Of a stretch of DNA of 64,000 bases, positions 11,604 through 21,292 are shown one piece after another. This DNA comes from Streptococcus parasanguinis CC87K (GTDB lineage Bacteria; Bacillota; Bacilli; Lactobacillales; Streptococcaceae). The notes under the pieces are model-generated. The model had not been told where the DNA came from. It saw only the letters and a program-made list of their open reading frames with translations, and did no database searches. The first letter of the stretch is position 1. Each line of letters opens with the position of its first letter. The position numbers and the translations under genes were made by a program. The stretch is taken from contig NZ_KI669401.1 of NCBI RefSeq assembly GCF_000507765.1, positions 1,290,597 through 1,354,596 of the forward strand. Reading direction: 5' to 3'.

Positions 11604-12197
11604 ATGAAAGCATTAGAAGATTATATCGCCTTCGATCTCGAATTTAACCAATACGAAGGGGCCTATCAGATTATCCAGGTGTCTGCCGTGCGTTTTACGG
11701 ACGGTAAAGAAGTCGATCACTACGACTCCTACGTCTACACCGATAAGCCCCTAAAAAGCTTTATTAACGGCCTGACTGGCATTACCCAGGACAAGATCCA
11801 AAATGCCCCACAACTCGAACAGGTCCTCAGCGAATTCAAGGCCTTCGTTGGAGATCGACCCTTGATCGGATACAATGCCCTGAAGAGCGACCTTCCCATC
11901 CTGCTTGAAAATGGCTTAGATTTAGAAGACCAGTACGCCGTTGATGTCTTTGACCAAGCTTTCGAGCGTCGTCCATCTGACCTCCACGGCATTAAAAATC
12001 TCCAACTCCACACCGTTGCAGAATTTTTGGGAGTCGCAGGAAAATCACACGATAGCTTAGAGGACGCCCGCATGACAGCTCTTGTCTACGAACAATTCCT
12101 CGAATTTGATCAAGGCCGCACCCTCCTTGACGAGCAAGAGAACTTCTCCACCAACCCCTTCGGAGGCTTGGACTTATCCGGATTTTTTGATGAATAA
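11604..12197 (+). CDS. DnaQ-like 3'-5' exonuclease (DEDDh)
   Basis: The fold is that of the epsilon-subunit exonucleases. ExoI is FDLEF near residue 11 (Asp and Glu ligands), ExoII lies in GYNALKSDLPIL, and ExoIII is SHDSLEDARMT, giving the full DEDDh set. At 197 residues it is a stand-alone exonuclease without polymerase or helicase parts. The tail after about 170 (NPFGGLDLSGFFDE) is acidic and Gly-rich. Its role in repair or RNA processing cannot be told from sequence. The stop codon directly abuts repeat copy B. Confidence 0.85.
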   Translation: MKALEDYIAFDLEFNQYEGAYQIIQVSAVRFTDGKEVDHYDSYVYTDKPLKSFINGLTGITQDKIQNAPQLEQVLSEFKAFVGDRPLIGYNALKSDLPILLENGLDLEDQYAVDVFDQAFERRPSDLHGIKNLQLHTVAEFLGVAGKSHDSLEDARMTALVYEQFLEFDQGRTLLDEQENFSTNPFGGLDLSGFFDE

Positions 12198-12200
12198 AAA

Positions 12201-12380
12201 GAGAGAGTGGGACAGAAATCGGTAATTCGTTAGAATTCGATTTCGTCGTCCCACCTCCGCACAGTTGAGTAGGGCTGTAAAAGCTGAAGAAATCAGCGTA
12301 GTAGAGCCCACTCAACCACTGCGTCTTGCTCAACAATCCAAAAACAATTAAGAGGCTAGGACTTTTGTCCCAGCCTCTTT
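12201..12380 (+). repeat. Triple-hairpin intergenic repeat, copy B
   Basis: Second copy, between convergent genes (exonuclease and ybaB). It has the same three hairpins, with an A for T change in the small inner loop (GCTGAAGAAATCAGC) and an extra AG at the left end. It probably also serves as a bidirectional terminator, since the third hairpin is followed by a T-run. Confidence 0.9.
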
Positions 12381-12404
12381 TGAGTTAATGAAAACTTCCT
12401 TTGC

Positions 12405-12704
12405 TTAAAATGGTAATTTCCCTGCGAAAGCACCGAGTTTTTTCTTGGTTGCAGCATCAATTTCTTCAATGGCAGCATTGATGGCTTGAACCGTCATATC
12501 AGAAAGAGTTTCTGTATCTTCAGGATCGACCACTGCAACATTGAAATCAATGGAGACGACCTTCTTATCACCTGTAAGAGTCGCGACAACCAAATCTTGA
12601 GCAGATTTTCCGACAAATTGAGTTGCAGCTAGCTCCGCTTGGCTTTGCTCCATTTGCTTTTGCAATTTTTGAGCTTGCTTCATCATATTTTGCATATTCA
12701 TCAT
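12405..12704 (-). CDS. ybaB: YbaB/EbfC-family nucleoid-associated protein
   Basis: The 99-residue protein begins with a Met/Gln-rich helix ([19 protein letters not shown]) and has the core [17 protein letters not shown] and the [11 protein letters not shown] region of YbaB family members. These form tweezer-like dimers that bind DNA with little sequence specificity. In many Firmicutes ybaB sits with dnaX and recR; here it stands alone, as in other streptococci. A TATAAT box lies about 40 bp upstream of the start. Confidence 0.92.
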   Translation of the reverse strand: MMNMQNMMKQAQKLQKQMEQSQAELAATQFVGKSAQDLVVATLTGDKKVVSIDFNVAVVDPEDTETLSDMTVQAINAAIEEIDAATKKKLGAFAGKLPF

Positions 12705-12866
12705 AGCAATAACATTCCTTCCAAATTGTGAAATTTACAGTTCATTATACCATTTTTTAGACGCTTGGAAAAGCCTAGGTGAGGGAACTCTGACATCATG
12801 CCTGCTGTTTCAGGCAATTTCATGAAGAGAGAAAAGAGTTTTGAAATCTGTGGGCCTCATCTTCCC

Positions 12867-13391
12867 TTAAAAGCCAGAATGTTCTTTCAAATACTCCTCT
12901 TCTTCCTTGGTCGAAGGCCGTCCTAAGATGGCATTCCGATGTGGATAACGCCCAAATTGTTGAAGAATGTCCATGTGCATCTTCTCATACTTCAAACGCT
13001 TTTCTAAGCCCGGTTGATCAAATAGGCGCAGAGCTTCTTCATGAATGGTTAACGATTCCGAATGCATAAAAGGCATGTAGAAAAATCCTCTTTGTACAAC
13101 TGGTAGATCCAAGGCTTGCTCTAAGCCTTCTTGGGCCAAGACCAAGGCCAGGGAATCTGTCGCAAAAGCTTGGGCAGTCCCTCGAAAAATATTGCGAGGA
13201 ATTTGGTCCAAGAGCAAAATCTCTGCTAAACGCCCTTCTGCCGTAGCCCGCCAGTGAAACAATTCCCCACGACTGGCCTTCCAATAAAGTTCCTCAAAGC
13301 GCTCCCGCATTTCTTGATCCAGTGCTTCTGATTTTTTGAACCAATCCTCTGGCTTCAACTCTTCGAACCAGAACCTTATCACTTCCTTCAT
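12867..13391 (-). CDS. DUF924 family protein
   Basis: The 174-residue protein matches DUF924 members throughout: IRFWFEELKPEDWFKKSEALDQEM at the N-terminus, LAEILLLDQIPRNIFRGTAQAFATD in the middle and KYEKMHMDILQQFGRYPHRNAILGR near the end. The family is helical and TPR-like, of unknown function. It starts 4 bp after the larE stop with AGGTTAAGCA before the ATG, so it is co-transcribed with the Crp/Fnr regulator and larE. Whether it has a role in the lar system is only suggested by this position. Confidence 0.85.
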   Translation of the reverse strand: MKEVIRFWFEELKPEDWFKKSEALDQEMRERFEELYWKASRGELFHWRATAEGRLAEILLLDQIPRNIFRGTAQAFATDSLALVLAQEGLEQALDLPVVQRGFFYMPFMHSESLTIHEEALRLFDQPGLEKRLKYEKMHMDILQQFGRYPHRNAILGRPSTKEEEEYLKEHSGF

Positions 13392-13394
13392 TGC

Positions 13395-14243
13395 TTAACC
13401 TGCCATAATTTTTTCTTTTGTTTTTTCATCCAATGCATCATTCATCCGGCCGTACTTATATCCAGCCAAATCCAAGGCTACATAGGTAAATCCGATTTTT
13501 TTCATGTAGTCATTGATCTTGTCATGCAGTTGGATGGCTTTAAGCAGATGGTCTTCTTCCACTTCGATGCGCGCCAAGTCTCCATGCACACGCACACGGA
13601 CTTGCTCAAAGCCAAGTCCTACAAGGAACTCTTCCCCTTCAAAAACCCGTTGTACATTTTCTGAAGTGATTTTCACTCCGTATGGGAAGCGTGAGGCAAC
13701 GCTACAAGATGGCACCTTATTCCAATTGGAGACCCCTCTTTCCTTGGCCAATTGACGAATTTCTGTCTTATAGAGGCCGGCTTCTTGCAAGACACTGCGG
13801 ACACCCGCTTCGTCCCGAGCCTTGATACCAGGTCGAAAATCGTCGATATCATCCATAATATTGCCGTCTACCAATTGCTTAAAGCCCAGTTCTGTAACTG
13901 AATCCTTAATAGTTTGGTACATCAATTGTTTGGTGTAATACCAAATATTGGGCGTATTGGCAGCAATCCGTGGATCACTCAATTCTCTCATTTCCAGTCC
14001 AAGCACAGGTGCTCCTAGCTGATCGGCCAAGTCGAGCGCTAGATCGAATTCTTCATTTGAAAACATCTCAGAGTTCACGACGGCCGCAATAACATTGTCA
14101 GGTCCCAAGGTATCCAAGGCCACCTTCAAGAGATAAGAGCTGTCAATCCCACCTGAATAGGTAACGGCTACCTTTCCGATTTTTCGTAAAATATCTTGTA
14201 ATTTTTCTTCTTTTTCTTTTCTGATTTGTGCTTCTGTTGCCAT
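13395..14243 (-). CDS. larE: ATP-dependent sacrificial sulfur transferase LarE
   Basis: LarE inserts sulfur into the pyridinium dicarboxylate precursor of the nickel-pincer nucleotide cofactor. The PP-loop is VAVTYSGGIDSSYLLKVAL (ATP adenylation), followed by VVNSEMFSNEEF and the WNKVPSCSVASRFPYG motif holding Cys180. This corresponds to the Cys176 sulfur donor of Lactiplantibacillus LarE, so it is a sacrificial single-Cys type. ATG 14243 is preferred, with GGAAGGGA upstream; the frame extends to a TTG at 14264 inside the regulator gene. It is second in a regulator-larE-DUF924 operon divergent from larABCD. Confidence 0.93.
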   Translation of the reverse strand: MATEAQIRKEKEEKLQDILRKIGKVAVTYSGGIDSSYLLKVALDTLGPDNVIAAVVNSEMFSNEEFDLALDLADQLGAPVLGLEMRELSDPRIAANTPNIWYYTKQLMYQTIKDSVTELGFKQLVDGNIMDDIDDFRPGIKARDEAGVRSVLQEAGLYKTEIRQLAKERGVSNWNKVPSCSVASRFPYGVKITSENVQRVFEGEEFLVGLGFEQVRVRVHGDLARIEVEEDHLLKAIQLHDKINDYMKKIGFTYVALDLAGYKYGRMNDALDEKTKEKIMAG

Positions 14244-14244
14244 G

Positions 14245-14910
14245 TTAGAATGTTTCCCTTCCAATAAATTCTTCGATTCGTTCGATGTCCAAAATAACGA
14301 TCTTTTGCTGTCGAATGTCTAAAACTCCCTCCCGCTTTAATTCGTTCAGTATGCGGTTGACACTGTTTCGGGTTGAGATCCCACAAAAACCAGCAATATC
14401 TTCATTGGTAATATTAAAATCAATCAAGATACCATCGTCCTGCTCTACCCCAAACAAACTGCACAGCTTTTGTAGGTGAAAACAAACTGCGCCTTTTTTC
14501 CCATTCATCATCATGTACTGCTGGGATTCCATACTCTCAGACAGTTTATTGCGATAATAATCCCGTACGTAATCTTGCAGTTCCTTTTTCTCTTTGACAA
14601 AGGTCCAGAACTTGACCCGAGGAATCCGGTAAAAACTAGCCTCAGCTGTCTCGACGCGCACGTTAAAAGGCGAGTCCGTATAATTGGATACCTCATCCCG
14701 TAACAAGGATACAATATCGGTCGCTTTTAAATAGGAAAAGTTAAATTCTCGACCATCACGCATGATGACACTGGTCTTGACAACCCCTTCTTTTAAAATA
14801 TAGATATAGTCCTCTTTAATCCCGCGATAAGAGAGGTAGCTGTGGTATTTTTTCTTGATAATGGGCGTTCGCCTCTCTTCCAAAAATTTCACTAAAAATT
14901 CTGAATTCAC
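14245..14910 (-). CDS. Crp/Fnr-family transcriptional regulator (LarR-like)
   Basis: The N-terminal half has a cyclic-nucleotide-binding-like beta barrel (YLSYRGIKEDYIYILKEGVVKTSVIMRDGREF) without the FNR cysteine cluster. Residues about 150-205 form the winged HTH (ITNEDIAGFCGISTRNSVNRILNELKREGVLDI). I choose GTG 14910 because GGGGAGG lies 10 bp upstream; the open frame continues to 14988 without a ribosome site. In lactobacilli a regulator of this superfamily, LarR, activates lar genes in response to L-lactate. The divergent position here supports the same role by inference. Confidence 0.8.
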   Translation of the reverse strand: MNSEFLVKFLEERRTPIIKKKYHSYLSYRGIKEDYIYILKEGVVKTSVIMRDGREFNFSYLKATDIVSLLRDEVSNYTDSPFNVRVETAEASFYRIPRVKFWTFVKEKKELQDYVRDYYRNKLSESMESQQYMMMNGKKGAVCFHLQKLCSLFGVEQDDGILIDFNITNEDIAGFCGISTRNSVNRILNELKREGVLDIRQQKIVILDIERIEEFIGRETF

Positions 14911-14989
14911 GACGGTTTTTCCTCCCCATCTGCTCTTTCTTGAAATCACACTAATGATACACCTGTTCTTAAACAATATAGTTAACATT

Positions 14990-15040
14990 TGTTGACATCA
15001 ATTGGTGCACACCTCTTTTTAAAAAGAATTATACTATAAG
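14990..15040 (+). promoter_or_regulatory. larA promoter with Crp-type dyad near -41.5
   Basis: A 22-bp dyad (14990-15011) has arms TGTTGAC and GTGCACA around a central CAATTG. A -10 box TATACT lies at 15030-15035 with no usable -35 at the right spacing. If transcription starts 7 bp past the -10, the dyad centre (15000.5) is at -41.5, the class II activator position for Crp/Fnr proteins. The start site is predicted, not mapped. Confidence 0.6.
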
Positions 15041-15070
15041 TATCAGTATTAATAAAGGAGATCGCAAATA

Positions 15071-16345
15071 ATGGTAGAAATTAAATTACCGTACGACAAA
15101 AAATCGATTGTTGCAAAGATTCCAGATGAAAACTTTGCAGGATTGTTAGAGTCTAAGGCGGAAAACTTCCATAACCCACTGTCTGAAGAAGAAACTGTTG
15201 AACGTTCAATGTACAACCCTATCGGCAGCCCTACTTTGGAAGAACTTGCTAAAGGCAAAAAAGACATCGTGTTGATCAGTTCTGACCACACTCGTCCCGT
15301 TCCTTCTCACATCATCACTCCAATCATTTTGCGTCGTATTCGCTCAGTTAACCCTGATGCACGCGTGCGTATCTTGGTTGCTACTGGTTTCCACCGTCCT
15401 TCAACTCGTGAAGAATTGATCAACAAATACGGCCAAGAAATCGTTGACAATGAAGAAATCGTTATGCACATTTCAACAAACGACGATGACATGGTTAAAA
15501 TCGGTCAACTTCCTTCAGGTGGGGATTGTATCATCAACAAGATTGCTGCTGAAGCTGACTTGTTGATAGCAGAAGGATTCATCGAATCTCACTTCTTTGC
15601 TGGATTCTCAGGTGGACGTAAATCAGTCCTTCCAGGTATTGCTTCATACAAGACTATCATGGCGAACCACTCAGGTGACTTCATCAATTCTGATAAGGCA
15701 CGTACTGGTAACCTTGACCACAACCCAATCCACGAAGATATGCTTTACGCTGCTCGTACTGCAAACTTGGCCTTCATCGTCAACGTTGTATTGGACGGCG
15801 AAAAACACATCATCGGATCTTTCGCTGGGGACATGGTTGAAGCCCACAAAGTTGGTTGTGAATTCGTTGCAGACTTGGCACATGTGTCTAAGATCGAAAG
15901 CGACATCACAATTTCAACAAACGGTGGTTTCCCACTTGACCAAAACATCTACCAAGCTGTTAAAGGGATGACTGCAGCCGAAGCTTCTAACAAAGAAGGC
16001 GGAACAATCATCATGGTGGCTGGATGTGCAGATGGTCACGGTGGAGAAGGTTTCTATCGCAACCTTGCTGACGTAGAAGATCCAAAAGAATTCTTGGAAC
16101 AAGCCATCAATACACCTCGTTTAGAGACTGTCCCAGACCAATGGACTTCTCAAATCTTGGCACGTATTTTGGTACACCACCATGTTATCTTTGTATCTGA
16201 CCTTGTAGATCCTGAATTGATCACAGGTATGCATATGGAACTTGCAACTTCATTTGACGAAGCGCTTGAAAAAGCCTTTGCTCGTGAAGGAAAAGATGCT
16301 AAAGTAGCAGTTATCCGCGACGGACTTTCTGTCGTTGTTGAATAG
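15071..16345 (+). CDS. larA: Lactate racemase, nickel-dependent
   Basis: LarA interconverts D- and L-lactate using the covalently bound nickel-pincer nucleotide. The 424-residue protein keeps every key residue at the numbers known from the L. plantarum enzyme: His108 (GFHRPS), His174 (ESHFFAGF), Lys184 (GGRKSVLPG, the cofactor attachment site) and His200 (NHSG). The N-terminal SSDHTRPVP and [13 protein letters not shown] motifs are also present. Ribosome site AAGGAG is 9 bp before the ATG. It heads larA-larB-larC-larD. Codon use is highly biased towards preferred codons, suggesting strong expression. LarA homologues exist that act on other 2-hydroxy acids, but the larBCDE context favours lactate. 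Confidence 0.95.
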   Translation: MVEIKLPYDKKSIVAKIPDENFAGLLESKAENFHNPLSEEETVERSMYNPIGSPTLEELAKGKKDIVLISSDHTRPVPSHIITPIILRRIRSVNPDARVRILVATGFHRPSTREELINKYGQEIVDNEEIVMHISTNDDDMVKIGQLPSGGDCIINKIAAEADLLIAEGFIESHFFAGFSGGRKSVLPGIASYKTIMANHSGDFINSDKARTGNLDHNPIHEDMLYAARTANLAFIVNVVLDGEKHIIGSFAGDMVEAHKVGCEFVADLAHVSKIESDITISTNGGFPLDQNIYQAVKGMTAAEASNKEGGTIIMVAGCADGHGGEGFYRNLADVEDPKEFLEQAINTPRLETVPDQWTSQILARILVHHHVIFVSDLVDPELITGMHMELATSFDEALEKAFAREGKDAKVAVIRDGLSVVVE

Positions 16346-16353
16346 AATCTACC

Positions 16354-17121
16354 ATGGATTTTCAACCCAATCTAGAACAAACACTCCGTTCTTTGCAAGC
16401 AGGTCATCTCTCCGTTGAGGATGCGCTGGAGCAAATCAACGGGGTTAAAGAACTAGGGTATGCAGCAATTGATACTGACCGGCAACGTCGCAACGGCTTC
16501 CCTGAAGTCGTATACGGCGAAGGAAAGACAGTTGAGCAAATTGAAGGAATCCTGCAATTTCTTTCACAAAAAGAATTGCCGATCCTCACAACAAGAGTCT
16601 CTCTCCAAAAGGGAGAGGCTCTTTCTCAGCGCTTTCCGACTGGCCACTATTATCCAGAAGCCCGCTGCTTCGTTCTCAACTCTAAAAAGGAAGAAGCCGA
16701 TCCTGAACACTACATTGCGGTCGTCACAGCAGGGACAAGTGATGTTCCTGTTGCAGAAGAAGCTGCAGTCACTGCAGAAACCTTTGGCCATTCGGTTCGC
16801 CGAATCTATGATGTGGGAGTCGCCGGCATCCATCGCCTCTTCAATCGCTTAGAAGAGATCCAAAAAGCCAGTGTGATCATCGTGATTGCTGGTATGGAAG
16901 GAGCTCTTGTCAGTGTCGTAGGAGGCCTTGTGGATGTCCCCGTTATTGCCGTTCCGACTAGTATTGGATACGGAAGCAACCTTCAAGGGCTAACGACCCT
17001 GATGAGTATGTTGACCTCTTGCGCTTCTGGCGTAACGGTCGTCAACATTGATAACGGATTTGGTGCAGCTTATTCAGCATGTATGATCAATCGACTCAAC
17101 CACAATCGAAAGGAAAACTGA
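16354..17121 (+). CDS. larB: Pyridinium-3,5-biscarboxylic acid mononucleotide synthase LarB
   Basis: LarB carboxylates and hydrolyses nicotinic acid adenine dinucleotide, the first step to the nickel-pincer cofactor. The C-terminal half resembles Pur[66 protein letters not shown]. The N-terminal domain ends in [12 protein letters not shown], typical of LarB. The 255-residue length is standard. It begins 8 bp after larA and its TGA shares one base with the larC ATG (TGATG). Confidence 0.95.
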   Translation: MDFQPNLEQTLRSLQAGHLSVEDALEQINGVKELGYAAIDTDRQRRNGFPEVVYGEGKTVEQIEGILQFLSQKELPILTTRVSLQKGEALSQRFPTGHYYPEARCFVLNSKKEEADPEHYIAVVTAGTSDVPVAEEAAVTAETFGHSVRRIYDVGVAGIHRLFNRLEEIQKASVIIVIAGMEGALVSVVGGLVDVPVIAVPTSIGYGSNLQGLTTLMSMLTSCASGVTVVNIDNGFGAAYSACMINRLNHNRKEN

Positions 17122-18446
17122 TGACCAGTCTATTTTTAGAACCTTTTTCTGGAATAAGTGGCGATATGCTCAATGGTCTTCTTGTGGACCTTGGGGCAGA
17201 TGTCGAGCTTCTTCACACAGAACTCGAGAAACTGGGAGTGGATGGTTTCCACCTCCACGTTCATCGCGTCGCAAAAAGCGCAATTTGGGGAACTGATTTC
17301 GATGTTCACCTTCACCACGGGGAGAAAGATACGGGGATTGAAGGTGATTTTGATCACGATCATGAACATCATCACGATCATGAACATCATCACGATCATG
17401 AACATCATCATGATCACGAACATCATCATGATCACGAACATCATCATGACCATTCCCATGCGGATGCTCGCAGTTATGCGGATATCCACGGTTTAATTGC
17501 CGCTTCACAGTTGAGTCCTTTTGTAAAACAAAAAAGTCTGGAAGTTTTTCTTGATATCGCAAAGGCCGAAGCAGCTGTGCATAACATGCCTGTCGAACAG
17601 ATTCATTTCCATGAAATTGGAGCAATTGACTCCATCGTCGACATCGTTAGCTTTTTCATCCTAGTGGAATCGCTCGGTATCGATACAGTTTACTCCACTC
17701 CTCTCACTGAGGGAAGTGGGACCATTTCAGTTGCCCATGGAGAAATGCCTGTTCCGGTTCCCGCTGTGATGCAATTGAGAAAAGGAACGACTATTCCGAT
17801 TACTCAAGACTTCACAGTCAAAACGGAGTTGATTACTCCAACAGGGTTAGCCCTCCTTAAAGCATTGTCCCCAATCTTTGAACCAATCCCCTCTCACCTT
17901 TCTATCGAAAGTGTGGGCTATGGATTTGGTAAAAGAGAGACTGGAAAATTCAATGCTTTACGCGGTTCGCTATTGAAAGAAGACACCTCTCACAGCACCA
18001 CTGTTGTTCATCGCACGGAAGATCAAATCGTTGAGATCACTACTACGATCGATGATCAAACTCCAGAGCAACTCGGTTATATTATCCACCGTTTCCTGGA
18101 TGCTGGAGCTTTAGATGTCTACTATCGTAGCGTCGTAATGAAAAAGAATCGCCCTGGCTTTGAGTTGATTCTCTTGATTCAAGGAAGTCAGTTGGAAGAT
18201 TTTTCAACCCTCTTGTTCAAAGAAACCAGTACCATTGGTTTTCGATACCAACAAGTTGACCGCAAGGTCATGCAACGTCGGTTTGAACAAATCGATACGG
18301 AATTTGGAACCGTTACGGTTAAAATCAATCAGTACGGATCCATCACTAAGAAGACGCTTGAATACGAAGACTGTCAGCGTATTGCTACGGAGATGCAGTT
18401 GTCGATTCAAGAGGTTTATCACCAATTACAAAAATACATTTATTAA
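17121..18446 (+). CDS. larC: Nickel-pincer cofactor nickel chelatase LarC, single frame, His-rich
   Basis: LarC inserts nickel into the sulfur-loaded precursor. The 441-residue protein starts [16 protein letters not shown], with HFHEIGAIDSIVDIV in the middle and DVYYRSVVMKKNRPG towards the C-terminus. In L. plantarum LarC is made by a programmed frameshift between larC1 and larC2; here both parts lie in one uninterrupted frame. Residues about 79-112 contain five tandem copies of HDHEHH, a nickel-binding stretch in a region that is His-rich but variable in the family. ATG 17121 has AAAGGAAAACTG upstream and is coupled to larB; the frame extends 14 codons upstream inside larB. Confidence 0.93.
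   Translation: MTSLFLEPFSGISGDMLNGLLVDLGADVELLHTELEKLGVDGFHLHVHRVAKSAIWGTDFDVHLHHGEKDTGIEGDFDHDHEHHHDHEHHHDHEHHHDHEHHHDHEHHHDHSHADARSYADIHGLIAASQLSPFVKQKSLEVFLDIAKAEAAVHNMPVEQIHFHEIGAIDSIVDIVSFFILVESLGIDTVYSTPLTEGSGTISVAHGEMPVPVPAVMQLRKGTTIPITQDFTVKTELITPTGLALLKALSPIFEPIPSHLSIESVGYGFGKRETGKFNALRGSLLKEDTSHSTTVVHRTEDQIVEITTTIDDQTPEQLGYIIHRFLDAGALDVYYRSVVMKKNRPGFELILLIQGSQLEDFSTLLFKETSTIGFRYQQVDRKVMQRRFEQIDTEFGTVTVKINQYGSITKKTLEYEDCQRIATEMQLSIQEVYHQLQKYIY
17355..17462 (+). repeat. 18-bp in-frame tandem repeat in larC (HDHEHH x5)
   Basis: Five consecutive 18-bp units encode HDHEHH, followed by a diverged sixth (HDHSHA). Units differ only at wobble positions (CAC/CAT, GAT/GAC), so the array was built by duplication and has since drifted slightly. 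It may vary in copy number between strains without breaking the frame. Confidence 0.92.
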
Positions 18447-18466
18447 TTTAGGAGACATTTATTAAC

Positions 18467-19180
18467 ATGACACATCAATTACTTGCAGAAGTTATGAGTA
18501 CAGCTTTGATGATTATCTTCGGGGTTGGCGTACACTGTGACGACGTTTTGAAGAAAACAAAATATGCTGGAACTGGACACTTATTCGCGATCACAACATG
18601 GGCATTCGGTATCACTGTCTGCTTGTTCGTCTTTGGCGGCGTTTCAATGAACCCTGCTATGGCTTTGCTTAAAGTCCTTCTTGGTAAATTGACAATCGCT
18701 CAATTCTTCCCAATCGCAATCGCTGAATTCATCGGTGCCTTCCTTGGAGCAGTCATTGCTTACTTTATGTATGCAGATCACTTCAAGATTTCTGAAGGTC
18801 AAATTGATGGTGTTGCTATCCGTAACATCTTCTCTACAAACCCTAACTGCCGTAACCTTCCACGTAACTACTTCGTCGAAGCGTTCGCAACATTTATCTT
18901 CTTGACATCTATCATGGCTGCTGAACACGCCAACGAAGCAATGCTTCCATTCACTGTTGGTTTGATCGTTTGGGCTATCGGTATGGGTCTTGGTGGTACT
19001 ACAGGTTTCGCCATGAACCAAGCGCGTGACCTTGGACCTCGTTTCGCTTACCAAATCTTGCCAATCAAAGATAAAGTAAACAACGACTGGCAATATGGTC
19101 TTCTTGTACCAGGTACTGCTCCATTTGTTGGTGCTGTCCTTGCCTTCTTCTTCATCCGTTACTTCCTTGGAATCATGTAA
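18467..19180 (+). CDS. larD: Aquaglyceroporin-family lactate channel LarD
   Basis: This MIP-family channel has six hydrophobic helices over 237 residues. The first half-helix motif is a standard NPA (VSMNPAMALL); the second is NQA (FAMNQARDLGPR) rather than NPA, with the conserved arginine shifted accordingly. LarD/GlpF-type channels in lactobacilli carry lactic acid. It starts 20 bp after larC behind TAGGAG and ends the operon at a strong terminator. Glycerol or water transport cannot be excluded, but the operon position favours lactate. Confidence 0.88.
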   Translation: MTHQLLAEVMSTALMIIFGVGVHCDDVLKKTKYAGTGHLFAITTWAFGITVCLFVFGGVSMNPAMALLKVLLGKLTIAQFFPIAIAEFIGAFLGAVIAYFMYADHFKISEGQIDGVAIRNIFSTNPNCRNLPRNYFVEAFATFIFLTSIMAAEHANEAMLPFTVGLIVWAIGMGLGGTTGFAMNQARDLGPRFAYQILPIKDKVNNDWQYGLLVPGTAPFVGAVLAFFFIRYFLGIM

Positions 19181-19207
19181 TAAGTTGATCGAAGAATCAT
19201 TCAAAAG

Positions 19208-19234
19208 CAAGCATCGAAAGATGCTTGTTTTTTT
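19208..19234 (+). terminator. Terminator of the larABCD operon
   Basis: Perfect 8-bp stem CAAGCATC/GATGCTTG with a GAAA tetraloop, followed by seven T residues. Confidence 0.93.
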
Positions 19235-19264
19235 GATTCCTTCATTTTCCGAAGCCGTCCATAA

Positions 19265-20491
<1,227 letters not shown>

Positions 20492-20496
20492 AAAAA

Positions 20497-20529
20497 ACGA
20501 ACTCGATTTTCCATCGAGTTCGTCTTTTT
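20497..20529 (+). terminator. Bidirectional terminator between flavoprotein and lipoprotein genes
   Basis: Perfect 11-bp stem ACGAACTCGAT/ATCGAGTTCGT with a 5-nt loop, T-rich on the plus side and preceded by eight A residues, so it works for both converging genes. Confidence 0.92.
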
Positions 20530-21190
20530 ATTGTTCTTTGGTTAATGAAAAACGGAAATCATTGTATTTGGTGTAGTCAAATTCTGTATTGACAGGCGCT
20601 GTGAAAACAATCGGGGTATAGTGTCCTTCTTCTAAGACAAAACCTGGCTCCAGTCGGAAGTTGGCTACACCTAGCCCTGTGATCCCAGGAAGCAAGGCAT
20701 CCGCTCCATCAAGACCTTCAGCATCCCAATAGTAGATATTTCCAGTTGCTTTGACAGCTCTAGCCGTATAGGTCGCTGTCCGAGTCGGTTCGCTATCATT
20801 TTTGAAGCTAACCACTGTTGTCACATCTCCATTGGCATCCACAGTCATTTTAATCGCATCCGCTTGTGGGCTAGATCCTACCCAAGTTCCCACCAGTTCT
20901 GCAGGGACAGTAGCTTGCGTCGTAGTAGACGCATTCTCGGTCTTACCAGAGTCTTTTGAAGCTGTCGCGCTACTGGCTTGAGTCGAAGAGCTAGCTGTAT
21001 CGTTTGCCTGAGAGGAAGATGCCGCACTCTTTTTGCTATTACTTTTAGCTTTTTTCTCTACCTTGCTGGTAGATGCTTTTTCGGATGAGGAAGCTGTTTT
21101 TTTATCCTTAGCACCACAACCACCGAGAGCTAGACCAAGTGAAGCAGCCACCAGAACAGCGGCACTCCAACGGAAGATTGATTTTTTCAT
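20528..21190 (-). CDS. Lipoprotein of unknown function
   Basis: Signal peptide with lipobox LALGGC, lipid-attached Cys25, then a Ser/Lys/Ala-rich linker (about residues 27-95) and a soluble domain starting VPAELVGTWVGSSPQADAIKMTVDANGDVTTVVSF. The domain start (GTW followed by beta strands) suggests a small beta-barrel, but I do not recognise the family. ATG 21190 has AGAGGTGATCGT upstream. The promoter contains a striking inverted repeat. The gene is alone on the minus strand. Confidence 0.8.
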   Translation of the reverse strand: MKKSIFRWSAAVLVAASLGLALGGCGAKDKKTASSSEKASTSKVEKKAKSNSKKSAASSSQANDTASSSTQASSATASKDSGKTENASTTTQATVPAELVGTWVGSSPQADAIKMTVDANGDVTTVVSFKNDSEPTRTATYTARAVKATGNIYYWDAEGLDGADALLPGITGLGVANFRLEPGFVLEEGHYTPIVFTAPVNTEFDYTKYNDFRFSLTKEQ

Positions 21191-21219
21191 ACGATCACCT
21201 CTTTATCTTTCTGACTACC

Positions 21220-21280
21220 ATTATACTCCAATTGTTACAAAAATCAAGTTTTTTTGTAACAATTGTAATTTTTTTGTAAC
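21220..21280 (-). promoter_or_regulatory. Lipoprotein promoter with 15-bp inverted repeat
   Basis: On the minus strand TATAAT (21220-21225) is preceded at 16 bp by TTGATT. A perfect inverted repeat, CAATTGTTACAAAAA (21229-21243) and its complement (21251-21265), overlaps the -35 and spacer; a third half-site TTTTTGTAAC follows at 21271-21280. It looks like an operator for a dimeric repressor. Confidence 0.6.
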
Positions 21281-21292
21281 ATATTTTTCCAT

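Noticed and set aside
12800..12815. GCCTG/CAGGC hairpin between ybaB and the DUF924 gene
   Set aside because: The stem is 5 bp with no T-run in either direction.
17136..17625. Long minus-strand frames opposite the larC His array, and a possible CRISPR-like array
   Set aside because: They are shadows of the 18-bp coding repeat. Units are contiguous with no spacers, so it is not CRISPR.
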